Origin: Akkermansia sp. N21116
Lineage (GTDB): Bacteria; Verrucomicrobiota; Verrucomicrobiia; Verrucomicrobiales; Akkermansiaceae
Direction: 5' to 3'
Length of the DNA stretch: 64,000 bases
Assembly (NCBI RefSeq): GCF_029854705.2
Contig: NZ_CP139035.1
Coordinates: 2,976,001 to 3,040,000 of the forward strand
The position numbers were made by a program, and so were the translations under genes. The notes under the pieces are model-generated. The model made no database searches. It was not told where the DNA came from and saw only the letters and a program-made list of their open reading frames with translations. Of this stretch, positions 9,801 to 18,497 are shown piece by piece; the first letter of the stretch is position 1, and each line of letters opens with the position of its first letter.

Positions 9801-12800
9801 CAGGGCAGAACCGCCCATACCGCCAAGAGACATGTCTCCAGCTCCGGACGTCATCTTCACCGTTACATTTTTAACGCCGTTAAACTGTTCTGCCTGAAGA
9901 ACGCTACCTTTTTCCAAAAGCATCTCGTTACCCATGGTTTTACCACCGAGATCCAGGATACCGTCGGTAAGTATGAATTTGCCGGCACCGAAAGATCCAT
10001 CCTTCGTAGCCGTCAGCGTACCGCCTCCGGACACAATTGTATTGCCTTGATACGTATTGTCGCCGTTCAGCGTCACATTCCCCGATCCGGCATGAGTGAT
10101 CCCTCCGTTTCCGGAGATATTGCTGTTCACCGCCATGTTGGTTGAGCCAAGGGAGAACTTCAACGCGCCATTATTGGCAATGCTCGTCGAGGTCAGTTGG
10201 GTCACGCCAGCGCCCAGGGTAAGAGTACCGCCCTCGATCGTAATATTCGCAATTGTCACGTCTTTCGTCAACGTCATGGCATTCGTTCCCTTTTTGATCA
10301 GGGTTCCCGTACCGGCATAAGAGTTGGCGGATTTAACGTCATTGCTATAGAAGTACACAATCTCCTTTCCTGCCGTAATCGCACCGGTTCCCGTAACATG
10401 GTTCAAATCTCCCGTTGCCCAGGCGGCGGAATCCCTTCCTCCAAAAAAGACACTATTATTTGCATTAGTCGTCATATTGCCGGCAAATTCCGACATATCT
10501 CCGGCAAAAATATAAGTATCAGCAATAACAGACGAACGATTGAATGTGCCATCTCCCGTCCACTTCCCTGTAAATGTGTACACGGCAGTGGAATATCCGT
10601 TCCTCAGAGTCAAACCGCTATTGAGCAATTCTATATTCTGCTCAAAAGTTAATATTCCACTAGCAAAATAACGATCCGTATCCGAGCTGCAATTATCGAA
10701 CACGACCGTTGCATTCTTTCCAAGTTGCGTCAGATCCAGATTTTTTTCGAAATAATTGTCGAAAATCCATTTCCCGGTAAATTCTTCCTGGGCTTCCAAA
10801 GAGACAGGTACGCCCGTGGAGGACAGAATCAAGCCAGCCGTACCACCCGACAACCGGACGGCACCTTCTCCCTTCAATGCCGTAGGAACCGTAAATGCAC
10901 CATCCGACATATTCAACACCCATTCCGTACCCTTGCCCAATGTCAAAGTTCCGCTCGGGAGAGTCGAGGTCTTCAACGCCCCCACGGTATCCGTGTTGGA
11001 ATTGGACAGCGTGACATCCGTCAGCCAGTCGGTGCTGTTCTTCGCCTGAGTCGTCCACGTAACCTTATTGCCATTCAAATCCAGACGCATTACGCCGCTG
11101 ACACGGGTGGACAAGTCATCGACAGTCGTTTCGAAAGTGGGTGCAATTCCATCTCCGTATTTCAACTGACCGCTCGTCGCACCAAAAGCCAATTTACCGG
11201 TACCGCCTAGAGCACCAACATTGTTCAGCACAAGCGTACCTCCGTTGAGAAGGATATCGCCATTGATCGTATTTGCATTGGAAAGCGTCAATGTCGAAGC
11301 ACCGTACTTGGTCAATTTCGTTGCCGTGGCAGCCCCGCCCTCCAACGTATAATTGGAATTCTTTCCGGCAACAACCGTTATGTCGCCGGCCGTCACACCA
11401 TCATCGGCAACTGTCACCGTATGGGTCGTCGGCACCGTATCGTCAGCTAGATCATGGAAACGAACAGCCGAATTATTCGTGAAACTGCCATCTGTCTCCG
11501 TGCCACCAATTGTCCAACCAGCAGCACCATCCGTCCAAGTAGCCCCGGCGGCATTTTTCCACACGGCTTCCGCGTCAGCAATCGACAATTTATTGAGTAT
11601 CAATCCTGTATCCGACAAATCCACCCAGAAGTCAGCCTTCTGCAAAGTTTCAGGCTCAGCCAGAACGGCAAAAGAAGAATCCTTCAAACCGGAAAAACCT
11701 TTCGCAGCGGTCAACACATAATTAACACCATCCGATGCCGTTGATCCATCGATATAATAGGTTTCATCAAGAGAGCCAACCAAAGCTCCCCCGATCTGGA
11801 TGCGTACATCATCCGGCGTAGACGACGACGCACCAATCGTGTTTCCGTACCCCTCCTCACTGTTCGCATCACCTTTGAGTACCATGTCTCCTCCCGTTGT
11901 CAGGCGCCCCTGACCCTCCATCCAGAGATTGCCGGCCAAATTGAGCTTCCCGTCAAAGGAAAGCGACGAAGTATCTGAAACTTGAATATCACGCAAAGTC
12001 ACTTCACCAGCCTCAAAAGCCAACTTGGATTGATGGCTCACCATCGTAAAACCGGTGTATCTGGGAGCATTCACCAATGTAACATCCGCCTCATAAACGG
12101 ATACGGACAACACGTTGTCCGGATTGTCTTCAAAAGTGATACGGTTATTGGCAATCTTCCTCTTGTTATCGGATAAAACGCCTGAGTAAGTCGTCGATTC
12201 CATACCGGAAAGATTCAAACGCTGCTTTCCCTGGGCTGCAATAACACCGCCGCCACTCAAGGAACCTGTCACAGTCGTAATCCCCATAGGCAAATTATTA
12301 CCAATGTCTACAACGTCTCTAGCCAAAATAACTTCCGATCCATCGCCATCCAACGTCATGGAGCGGATGGCAAAGTTTTCATAAAACGTTCCATCTTGAT
12401 TGTCGGTATAATCCCCTACTCCACCAAGGACAAGACGATTCATCTTGGCGGAATGGGGATTGCTGCCGGTAGCCCCACCAACGGAAGTAACGATAAGATC
12501 CGCACTACTGTTTTGTATGGTTCCCGTTGTACCAAGAACAGTCTCACTCCATATCCCCGCTCTTTCAGGTGCGGCAATATTAATCGCACCATCCTGGGCC
12601 CAGAGAAACCTCACCACAGTACGGCTCTCTGTCATATTCTTGATCGTCAGAGGCGTTGCCTTTGGATCCCCTTGATCATCAATATTAGTTGTTACCGTTA
12701 GAGTATCAATCAACAAGTCACTCGCATCCGTATTGCCGTTTTGAATCGTATTGCTACCCGTTGAGCTGAGACTCGGCATGATCGATGTACTGCCGCTCGT

Positions 12801-13040
12801 AACGAGTTTGGAGCCATTGCCGCCTAAGCTGATACGGGAATTATTCTGTATATTCAGCAACTCGACATTATTCAAAGTCAAAATACCTCCATTAATAACC
12901 AAAATAGGATACATACCCGTAGTTTCGGCGGAAATCGTCGTGTTTTCCCCAGCATCAATAATTGTAATTGCGAATGAGGAACACACGGAACACGCAGCAA
13001 CAACGGCTGCCAATAACTTGGTTGGTAATCTAAGTTTCAT
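6828..13040 (-). CDS. Giant autotransporter with beta-strand-repeat passenger and C-terminal barrel
   Basis: 2070 residues from ATG 13040, chosen because the signal peptide MKLRLPTKLLAAVVAACS begins there; an in-frame extension to 13151 has no signal. The passenger (about 25-1780) is Thr/Ser/Gly/Asn-rich and carries autotransporter-associated repeats, for example GASTLTLSNANTINGDILLN, GGTLTLGAG and NVTLNGDNTYQGNTIVSGG, which predict a right-handed beta helix. The last ~275 residues, starting near YNMWVQATGNYSQLD, form the autotransporter barrel and end in SLGYRVQL with alternating hydrophobics. It would be exported by Sec and displayed on or released from the outer membrane by type V secretion. 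No protease or adhesin motif was recognised, so the ligand is unknown. Confidence 0.92.
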   Translation of the reverse strand: MKLRLPTKLLAAVVAACSVCSSFAITIIDAGENTTISAETTGMYPILVINGGILTLNNVELLNIQNNSRISLGGNGSKLVTSGSTSIMPSLSSTGSNTIQNGNTDASDLLIDTLTVTTNIDDQGDPKATPLTIKNMTESRTVVRFLWAQDGAINIAAPERAGIWSETVLGTTGTIQNSSADLIVTSVGGATGSNPHSAKMNRLVLGGVGDYTDNQDGTFYENFAIRSMTLDGDGSEVILARDVVDIGNNLPMGITTVTGSLSGGGVIAAQGKQRLNLSGMESTTYSGVLSDNKRKIANNRITFEDNPDNVLSVSVYEADVTLVNAPRYTGFTMVSHQSKLAFEAGEVTLRDIQVSDTSSLSFDGKLNLAGNLWMEGQGRLTTGGDMVLKGDANSEEGYGNTIGASSSTPDDVRIQIGGALVGSLDETYYIDGSTASDGVNYVLTAAKGFSGLKDSSFAVLAEPETLQKADFWVDLSDTGLILNKLSIADAEAVWKNAAGATWTDGAAGWTIGGTETDGSFTNNSAVRFHDLADDTVPTTHTVTVADDGVTAGDITVVAGKNSNYTLEGGAATATKLTKYGASTLTLSNANTINGDILLNGGTLVLNNVGALGGTGKLAFGATSGQLKYGDGIAPTFETTVDDLSTRVSGVMRLDLNGNKVTWTTQAKNSTDWLTDVTLSNSNTDTVGALKTSTLPSGTLTLGKGTEWVLNMSDGAFTVPTALKGEGAVRLSGGTAGLILSSTGVPVSLEAQEEFTGKWIFDNYFEKNLDLTQLGKNATVVFDNCSSDTDRYFASGILTFEQNIELLNSGLTLRNGYSTAVYTFTGKWTGDGTFNRSSVIADTYIFAGDMSEFAGNMTTNANNSVFFGGRDSAAWATGDLNHVTGTGAITAGKEIVYFYSNDVKSANSYAGTGTLIKKGTNAMTLTKDVTIANITIEGGTLTLGAGVTQLTSTSIANNGALKFSLGSTNMAVNSNISGNGGITHAGSGNVTLNGDNTYQGNTIVSGGGTLTATKDGSFGAGKFILTDGILDLGGKTMGNEMLLEKGSVLQAEQFNGVKNVTVKMTSGAGDMSLGGMGGSALKSIDTSAVNSATDSGPVISGITGGMSLDKLALTVRAGNIYIASNPEVLDLASDRAEAVNLVQLGDSVDTVTVAASKLSFNLNNEATISLLKDLRSQNDHGVAGIAVTNGKLDVTGNINDVSASPLLGYLGFAAIGKDDAALGWKDDGCLYMSGYTGKVYLVTDDADTTNSHVIEAYGTMEPFESIAVEGDQTLKINLPGAPEADREGRGLELKNLIADEGSHILVTNTAGTGNALVDINSEISQNGGLIVSADLSGKNGVDFRKTGEGTTVVDGDINTDGALIAGDGTLILNSKSVTTGSILLDGGVLDIANSITTGALGGTDGSLTIQDGKVLTLTGTDGSESVLSGVTVSGKTTWMLKGNANLKMGEGSRLSGQELEVRENAVFNMGAETHSVSSFNGDGTLKGEGGRLTVATDGSDVFSGQLSGNGTVAKDGSGSLSLKTAGTSGIALSLNKGILALSGSPDGHVAYAGLSTASGTTLKLAPGADGSSNMSMDLGSGNLELANNTRVELSVIPLVRAGMAGPVVTTQGNVSVGSGSLFVLGCGEEYKNPESFSDLSMVLFKGSQASLGDHVTVEGKGLFLVYYTDLALVNDGAGSIVLTGRQQDDNIFLRVAQSSNARAGAELAWDARMAVSESSVLGSALAAMADSVYSADSSTVSKSLAAMAGSSIPSLLTAQKDMLRTQLSQLRNRTVFMGTSQGFETKDLPYYNMWVQATGNYSQLDADGDDSGYKMNSWGGMLGMDCDVTRNLTLGAALTVSYGDFTSNDVDHLSADTEYYYLSMFGRYQSKAWGHTLILTGGWNNADMDRTVAYDGGSYTAKAKPTGFGFGAMYELTYDIPGDDNGNTVWQPLFNASVIRANLNDFCENSAGDAGLDVRDLSGTLATLALGGRVVTVGGENMFGRGSIFHLRLNVAQDFGDTRSEAKVNLLGNAGFSQKVRASEAGTTAIQAGAGMAVPVGVDAAIYLDFNLDARSRQIALDASLGYRVQL

Positions 13041-13437
13041 GGAATCAAAGAGAGAATTTTTTCGCAGGAATTTTCGGTAATAAACAGAGAGTTGCCTTCT
13101 CCTGTACCGGGAGGAAACATGTAGAAATCTATCAACAGATATTGACTTCATTCCCCAGAGGACGCAGAGAAACCACTTGTTTCAGATTACCCACTCATCG
13201 AAAGATAGCAAGATAGTTTCTACAAAAAATAACAAAAAAAATAACTGCCTTTATAACTCGTTCCAATCCATACATTACCACATCTTGTCCATTCTATCGG
13301 AGAAGCATTCTCCCCTCTTTTTCCTTTTCCCAAAGGATTTATTAAAAATCATTCAAAAAAAAATATTGTCCACTAAACTCCATGCTTCGGAACAATTTCA
13401 TTGCCCAGAAGACGGGGGTTCTCTAAAGTCATGTCAG
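13041..13437. other. Intergenic region between the divergent autotransporter and aroK genes
   Basis: About 400 bp without a convincing gene. It is AT-rich with several A tracts (around 13225-13245 and 13355-13370) and should hold two divergent promoters. A candidate for aroK is TTGCCC (13401-13406), 17 bp, TAAAGT (13424-13429). In-frame extensions of both flanking genes cross it but show no conserved sequence. Confidence 0.5.
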
Positions 13438-14004
13438 ATGCAGACCTCCACCTCCGACTCCTCGACACCGCTCCACATCGTCCTGATTGGATTGATGGGG
13501 TGTGGCAAGACAACGGTCGGAAGGGAACTCCACCGTACCATGAATCTTCCTTTCCTTGATACGGATGCCGTTATTGAGAAAGATCAGAACACGACGATCC
13601 CGGAGATCTTTGCAGGTCAGGGGGAAGATTATTTCCGGGGCTTGGAAACAAGCCTTCTCCGGCGCATTTTGACAACTCCGGAAAACGGATCCATGGTTAT
13701 TTCGACAGGGGGCGGCATCGTCATCCGTCCGGAAAACCGGGAATTGCTCCGTTCCCTCGGCTACGTCATCTGGCTCCATGCCGATGTCGATACCCTGCTG
13801 CAACGCGTATCCCGTTGTTCCAACCGTCCCCTGCTCCGTACCCCAAATCCACGTAAAACACTCTCCGACCTGACAGCCGAACGAACTCCGTGGTACAAGG
13901 AGAGTTCACATCTCTCCATCAACACTTCCAATTTAACCGTTTCGGAAATCGTCTTCGGCATTATGGAATCCGCCCATGTCTTCATGAGCCAACGCAAGAT
14001 CTGA
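13438..14004 (+). CDS. aroK: Shikimate kinase
   Basis: 188 residues. It phosphorylates shikimate with ATP in the chorismate pathway. The P-loop GLMGCGKTTVG (residues ~19-29), the shikimate-binding FLDTDAVIEK, the GQGEDYFRGLE segment and STGGGIV are all present, followed by the lid region with RPLLR. Length and order fit AroK/AroL. The start at 13438 is preferred because upstream in-frame sequence is low-complexity and not family-like. The prophage begins 42 bp after its stop. Confidence 0.95.
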   Translation: MQTSTSDSSTPLHIVLIGLMGCGKTTVGRELHRTMNLPFLDTDAVIEKDQNTTIPEIFAGQGEDYFRGLETSLLRRILTTPENGSMVISTGGGIVIRPENRELLRSLGYVIWLHADVDTLLQRVSRCSNRPLLRTPNPRKTLSDLTAERTPWYKESSHLSINTSNLTVSEIVFGIMESAHVFMSQRKI

Positions 14005-14046
14005 CACATCTCCCCCAGCAAACAAACCGCTCCTCATATTTACAAG

Positions 14047-14090
14047 TGGCGGCCACGACGAGAATCGAACTCATATCTACCCTTTAGGAG
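14047..14090 (+). repeat. attL: attL, 44-bp copy of the tRNA-Arg 3' part
   Basis: Identical to 56104-56147. It covers the tRNA 3' end with CCA back to the first base of the anticodon loop (tRNA position 32). Sequence diverges immediately on both sides, as expected for an integrase core copied during integration. The left copy is only a tRNA fragment and has no 5' half. Confidence 0.93.
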
Positions 14091-14161
14091 GAGAGGCAAT
14101 AAAATTACACATAACAGACTAAATAAAAACTGTTTGCTGTAATCTCAATTTTTGAAAAAGT

Positions 14162-14818
14162 TCAGTTTTGGCTCAATTTTGGCTCAAGAATTCTCGCTAA
14201 TGCGAGCATGACTATACCTGGTTGGATTGCTCCCAAGAGCACGAAGAGAGCATACAAGGCTGTCTGCCATGAGTCCGTTGACTTTGCAACAATGAGCAAG
14301 ACAATCATAGCGATGATTCCCAAGACAATATTTGCCCATCCGAAAAATGTTAGAAACCCGAACAAGGTCGTATTTTGACCTATTTTTTGAGATATAACTA
14401 CTTCCCACGGTTCTTCCTCAACGTCGTTTGTACCCTGTGAGCTTGATTCTTTGGAAGCATCAACAGTATTTTTTTCATCATTTGAACGTTTATTATACTT
14501 ATCATTGCGTTTCTCAAAATCTAAGATAAGACGCCTTATATTATCTAAAAACAAAATAAAAGATATTACAGCAATCAGCAAGAATATCCATCTAATATCA
14601 TTGGAAATAATATAAGAAATAATTGCGAAGACAGTACTAAAACCAATAGATATAATAGCATCGCGAATATGGTCTTCCCGTTTCTCAGCATCTTGAATTT
14701 CCTCCCATTCCGATCCGCCTTCTTCACACACCTGGATATTTCCAAATGTCTCTTTAATTTTTTTCAATTTTTCTGGACCTAGGACATTCCCATTGTAGCA
14801 ATAGTAGAATTTCGCCAT
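14162..14818 (-). CDS. Membrane protein with GYF_2-like N-terminus, prophage left-end cargo
   Basis: 218 residues. The N-terminus FYYCYNGNVLGPEKLKKIKE, then EEGGSEWEEIQDA, follows the pattern of GYF_2 domains (aromatic pair, GP, later W). Two hydrophobic helices follow at ~55-95, then a polar linker (residues ~100-145), then two more helices at ~150-215. It is the last gene before attL, 40 bp after the tape measure gene, and its final codons contain the integrase arm-type repeats. A lysogenic-conversion or superinfection-immunity role is possible from position; nothing in the sequence proves it. Confidence 0.6.
   Translation of the reverse strand: MAKFYYCYNGNVLGPEKLKKIKETFGNIQVCEEGGSEWEEIQDAEKREDHIRDAIISIGFSTVFAIISYIISNDIRWIFLLIAVISFILFLDNIRRLILDFEKRNDKYNKRSNDEKNTVDASKESSSQGTNDVEEEPWEVVISQKIGQNTTLFGFLTFFGWANIVLGIIAMIVLLIVAKSTDSWQTALYALFVLLGAIQPGIVMLALARILEPKLSQN
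14166..14187 (+). repeat. Tandem arm-type integrase site candidates, left end
   Basis: Two adjacent exact copies of the 11-mer TTTTGGCTCAA lie 75 bp inside attL. The same tandem pair occurs 97 bp inside attR at 55986-56006. Paired short direct repeats near both ends are the usual form of arm-binding sites of tyrosine integrases. Confidence 0.6.
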
Positions 14819-14858
14819 GACTACAACGCTACATCGCAGTCATGGCTTTGGTCAACCC

Positions 14859-17681
14859 CTATATTCTCGAATTGAATTTTTTCCAATTCATGAGCTGGGT
14901 CGCTGTTCTATCGGCTCTTTCTGCAGTCTTATTCGTTATCTTGAGACTCGCATCAAGCTTGGATACAGCATCATTCAGGGATGCTATCTGACTACCAGCA
15001 GAGTCAATCGCACTCTGGTTAGATGTATGGGCTTCCGCGAATTTCTGAATGAAGGTACCGGACAAATTCATGATTCCGTTAACAATCTCAGATACATCAA
15101 GTGGCTGTTGTTCGGGAATGCTATGAGCAATCTGCTCTGTAATTTCCCTTACTTTTGTTGTTTCGTTTCCAGTGGCAACACGAAGACCAGAAGAAGGCAT
15201 AGAGCCATTGGAAGAAACACCGGCACCAAACTTCCTGTTTCCCAACTCTTTTATTCTATCTTCCAAACCTGTGATTCTGGAGTCAATATCTTCAATTTCC
15301 TTGTTCGTTTCTCCCTTGGCATCATTTGTAAGGGCAATAAACCTCCGGATCATGTCTGTAATGCGTTTAATAGCGTTGTTCTGTTCTCTTGTCGGCGTCT
15401 TACCTTTGGTAAACTCTTTCACCCATTCATCAAGCGACCTCAAAAGCTCGGCCTGTTCCTGGCCATCTATCATTCCATCCTTCCCCTTTGTCCGAAGGGC
15501 AGCCAGAAGATTGCCCAGGGAAGAATTCGGATCGCCAATTTGCTTCATGCCAGACTCGCCCAATCTGAGTATATCCTTATCCAATGCCTGCTCGGCAATA
15601 TCGTTACCAGAGCGTTTTCCTCGCTGGGCTTGCTGAAGAGACTGTTTCTCCCTACGAAGATTCGCAATCTGTCCCCGAAGAGTTTCTATTTCCTTCATCG
15701 CCGCTTCCCTTTCCCGTTCAACGGCTACGGATGTTTCGACATTCTTGTACCGAGCTTCGTCAACACGGCTCCTGGAATCATTGCGGCGTTGCAGCAAATC
15801 TAAACTGTCCAGACTGTCGTTTAAGGCAAGATCCGCCTGATCCAGTTTCTTGCTAGCATCCTCAGTTTTCTTGAAGAAATCATTGTGCTTCTTCCAATAA
15901 GCTTCAATAGCCTTGTCGTGATCCTCCGGTTTGTAACCAGTCTGAAATCCGGCAGCCCGTAAGGCTTCGTCACTGCGATCAAGCTTGCCCTGGTCCTCAA
16001 GATTTTGTCCATGCATCACTTCCATAGGCTTCAGGAACTGCAAACGACGGTCGGCAATCTTATCTCTGATACTCCGATACTGGGGGCTATCCACACCATA
16101 ATACTTCTCACTTTCTTCCAGAAGTCCCGTCAAATAACTGATCTGGCTGTCTGACGTCATCTGTTCCAGCAATTCTTTCATTTGAGCCTCCCGACCTTCA
16201 ATGAGCTTCGCCAGTCGGCTTGCCTCACCTTGCCCAAGAACTCGATCGTCGGAAAAAACACTCACATCCTTGCTACTCTCATCATAAGCCTTCTGAGCAT
16301 TATCTCTCGCCTTCTGCGCCGTATCAACAGCGGCCTGAGCCTTCTTTTCCTCGAAATCCCGTCTTTTCTTTCCGGCTTCCATTTCGATCCTGGCAAGACG
16401 AAGGTCACGTTCCCCCCTGCCAATCTTGCCATTGATGTAATCCTTTTCTACACCCAAACGCTGAATCTCCGCCTCGTCATCGGCAAATCCGCTTTCCAAA
16501 TCAATCTTCTTCTGAATGTAACCAAGCTGACGCTTCAGTTCCTCGGTAATGGCTTCCTCTTTCCTCAGAGTTCTATCAAGAACTCCTTCATAATAGTTTT
16601 CTGTTGCTTCATTCCCGAGTTTAGATTGTTCTTCTTTAACTCGTTTTGCAAATTCTTCCAACTCAGAAAGAGACTTCTTAGCCTCTTCTGTTTTCTCGTT
16701 CATATGCTGAACAAGCAATTCAATACCAGTAGTGACAGCCCCAAATGCAGCACCCCAAACACCACCGAACACAGCACCTGAAGCAATATTCCCCAATCCC
16801 TTTGAAAGCGTACCCATCGACCCACTCAGCCCTGACAGTGCGGACGCAGCATTCAAAGCCCCCCTTGATATGCCTGTAAATCGACGAATCGTAACAGCCA
16901 TTCTATGATTGTACACTTCGGCGTGACGTTCAACGCTCGCCATCTGGCTTTTGAGCTGCCGGAGGTTTGCTATGGCATCTTTCGCACCGTCACGGTCACC
17001 GGCCGCCCTGGCTTCATTGAGCTTCTGGATATACTTCCCATACTCAGCCTGTAGCTCTTGTAAAGTAGCAGCAATGCGCTTCTGACCGTTCATGTAGGAA
17101 CTGAAATACTTTTCTGCCGCAAGACGTTTCTGTTCCTCGTCTGCAGCAGATTTGGCCGCCGCTTTGGCAGAAGCCTTTTCTTCACGGTCATATGCCTTTT
17201 CCGCTGCGTCAATTCTCTTCTCGTGAGCCTTGATGACCTTCTCAACTTCCGCGCTTGGATCCACAGTCATTTGCCTTCCTGTGTCCATGAGCTGATCAAA
17301 TGCCTGTGTCAGCTCTTTGACTTTGCGCGTGGCTTCGTCCAATTCTACAACGTTCTGCGAACTGAATGCACTCTTTTGAGGCATAAGCTTCTCAAAGTCA
17401 GCAATTGTTCCCAGGTTTGCCTTGGCATATGGATCATCTCCCATTGCAGAGAGTTCCTCCCTCATTGCCTTCAAGGCAGCCTTCAGTTCCAAAAACTGGC
17501 TTTTTGCCTTCTGCGCTGATTTGGCGTACCTTTCAAACGTATCATCACCTGTTGTATGATTCGTAGATTGTGTTACTTCATCGACGCTCTTCTTGACTTC
17601 CTTGAGTGCCTGAGTCGCTTCTTTTGCCCCCTTTGTATCGGCGGTGAGCTTTGCCTTGATTTCAAATTCGTTGTCAGCCAT
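14859..17681 (-). CDS. Tail tape measure protein
   Basis: 940 residues from ATG 17681 (MADNEFEIKAKL). Long heptad-like coiled-coil stretches occupy ~20-270 and ~340-780. A central Gly/Ala-rich hydrophobic segment (NIASGAVFGGVWGAAFGAV, about residue 300) is the membrane-seeking part seen in tape measures. The protein sets tail length and may open the host membrane at injection. In most long-tailed phages this gene precedes the distal tail and hub genes; here it comes after them, beyond a glycosyltransferase and a toxin-antitoxin module, and it has its own upstream control motif. Confidence 0.85.
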   Translation of the reverse strand: MADNEFEIKAKLTADTKGAKEATQALKEVKKSVDEVTQSTNHTTGDDTFERYAKSAQKAKSQFLELKAALKAMREELSAMGDDPYAKANLGTIADFEKLMPQKSAFSSQNVVELDEATRKVKELTQAFDQLMDTGRQMTVDPSAEVEKVIKAHEKRIDAAEKAYDREEKASAKAAAKSAADEEQKRLAAEKYFSSYMNGQKRIAATLQELQAEYGKYIQKLNEARAAGDRDGAKDAIANLRQLKSQMASVERHAEVYNHRMAVTIRRFTGISRGALNAASALSGLSGSMGTLSKGLGNIASGAVFGGVWGAAFGAVTTGIELLVQHMNEKTEEAKKSLSELEEFAKRVKEEQSKLGNEATENYYEGVLDRTLRKEEAITEELKRQLGYIQKKIDLESGFADDEAEIQRLGVEKDYINGKIGRGERDLRLARIEMEAGKKRRDFEEKKAQAAVDTAQKARDNAQKAYDESSKDVSVFSDDRVLGQGEASRLAKLIEGREAQMKELLEQMTSDSQISYLTGLLEESEKYYGVDSPQYRSIRDKIADRRLQFLKPMEVMHGQNLEDQGKLDRSDEALRAAGFQTGYKPEDHDKAIEAYWKKHNDFFKKTEDASKKLDQADLALNDSLDSLDLLQRRNDSRSRVDEARYKNVETSVAVEREREAAMKEIETLRGQIANLRREKQSLQQAQRGKRSGNDIAEQALDKDILRLGESGMKQIGDPNSSLGNLLAALRTKGKDGMIDGQEQAELLRSLDEWVKEFTKGKTPTREQNNAIKRITDMIRRFIALTNDAKGETNKEIEDIDSRITGLEDRIKELGNRKFGAGVSSNGSMPSSGLRVATGNETTKVREITEQIAHSIPEQQPLDVSEIVNGIMNLSGTFIQKFAEAHTSNQSAIDSAGSQIASLNDAVSKLDASLKITNKTAERADRTATQLMNWKKFNSRI

Positions 17682-17721
17682 GAAGCCATCATGGCATAAG
17701 AACATCAGTCCATCCACGATC

Positions 17722-17735
17722 TCAAAACGGGCTAA
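17722..17735 (-). promoter_or_regulatory. Late-block motif before the tape measure gene
   Basis: Exact TTAGCCCGTTTTGA on the minus strand, ending 40 nt before ATG 17681. The same 14-mer at the same distance precedes the tail-fibre and protease genes, and a 12/14 match precedes the metallopeptidase gene. Confidence 0.6.
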
Positions 17736-17747
17736 AAATAAGACAAC

Positions 17748-17776
17748 TTGACATTCATCCCATTTTGGTATATTAA
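17748..17776 (+). promoter_or_regulatory. Promoter of the higBA module
   Basis: TTGACA (17748-17753), 17 bp, TATTAA (17771-17776): a near-consensus sigma-70 promoter pointing at higB, whose ATG is at 17799. Family members are autorepressed by HigA at this position; no clear palindrome is visible. Confidence 0.75.
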
Positions 17777-17798
17777 CACATCATCAAATCCACTCCAG

Positions 17799-18089
17799 AT
17801 GCTAATTCTCCACAGAGATATTCTTGATGATTTCAAAAAGAAGAATGCCCGTGCCAGGAAATCGCTAGATATATGGCTCTGTATCGCTCAACAGGCAGAT
17901 TGGACCTGCCCCCAAGACATCAAGAACGACTTTTCATCTGCATCTATTTGCCCCAATGACAAAGTCGTTTTCAACATAGGGGGGAATAAATTCCGTCTCA
18001 TTGTTGTAGCCGTCTATGCTTTTGGAACTCTTAAAATCGACTGGATCGGCACACATGCCGAATACGACAAAATATGCCCCATAGAATAA
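17799..18089 (+). CDS. higB: HigB-type toxin (RelE-superfamily mRNA interferase)
   Basis: 96 residues. The sequence follows the HigB_toxin family closely: ADWTCPQDIKNDF, then VVFNIGGNKFRLIVVAVYAF, then IDWIGTHAEYDKI at the C-terminus. Family members cut mRNA at the ribosome. ATG 17799 gives the usual toxin length; the upstream in-frame extension runs through the promoter. The toxin gene comes first and the antitoxin follows 9 bp later, the typical HigBA order. The module lies on the strand opposite to the late tail genes. Confidence 0.9.
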   Translation: MLILHRDILDDFKKKNARARKSLDIWLCIAQQADWTCPQDIKNDFSSASICPNDKVVFNIGGNKFRLIVVAVYAFGTLKIDWIGTHAEYDKICPIE

Positions 18090-18098
18090 CAAAACATC

Positions 18099-18497
18099 AT
18101 GAACATCCCTGTCATCAATAATGAATCCGATTACCGTGCTGCTTTGGCACGGCTGGATGAGCTCATGGCAAAACCTCTTGTTCCCAATACCCCGGAAGGC
18201 AACGAATTCAGGGCTCTTTCTCTGCTCATCTCCGATTGGGAAAACCACGCTTACCCCATCAAGGATTCACATGATCCGATTGATGTCATCCTTTTCTGGA
18301 TGGAACAAAACAATCTGGAACCCAAGGATATGATTCCCTACTTCGGCTCACAGCCAAGGGTATCTGAAGTACTCAACCGCAAGAGAAAGCTGTCCATTGC
18401 CATGATTAGTCGCCTCCACTCCGAACTCAATATCCCTCTGCAACTTCTCATCCCGAAAAACCCACAGCCCAAACACACGGAACTCAATCAGGCTTGA
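18099..18497 (+). CDS. higA: HigA-type antitoxin with HTH
   Basis: 132 residues. The C-terminal half (FWMEQNNLEPKDMIPYFGSQPRVSEVLN, then KRKLSIAMISRLHSEL) is an XRE-type helix-turn-helix as in HigA; the N-terminal half binds toxin in the family. It is expected to neutralise HigB and repress the operon. Its 3' end overlaps the convergent glycosyltransferase gene by 10 bp. Confidence 0.9.
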   Translation: MNIPVINNESDYRAALARLDELMAKPLVPNTPEGNEFRALSLLISDWENHAYPIKDSHDPIDVILFWMEQNNLEPKDMIPYFGSQPRVSEVLNRKRKLSIAMISRLHSELNIPLQLLIPKNPQPKHTELNQA

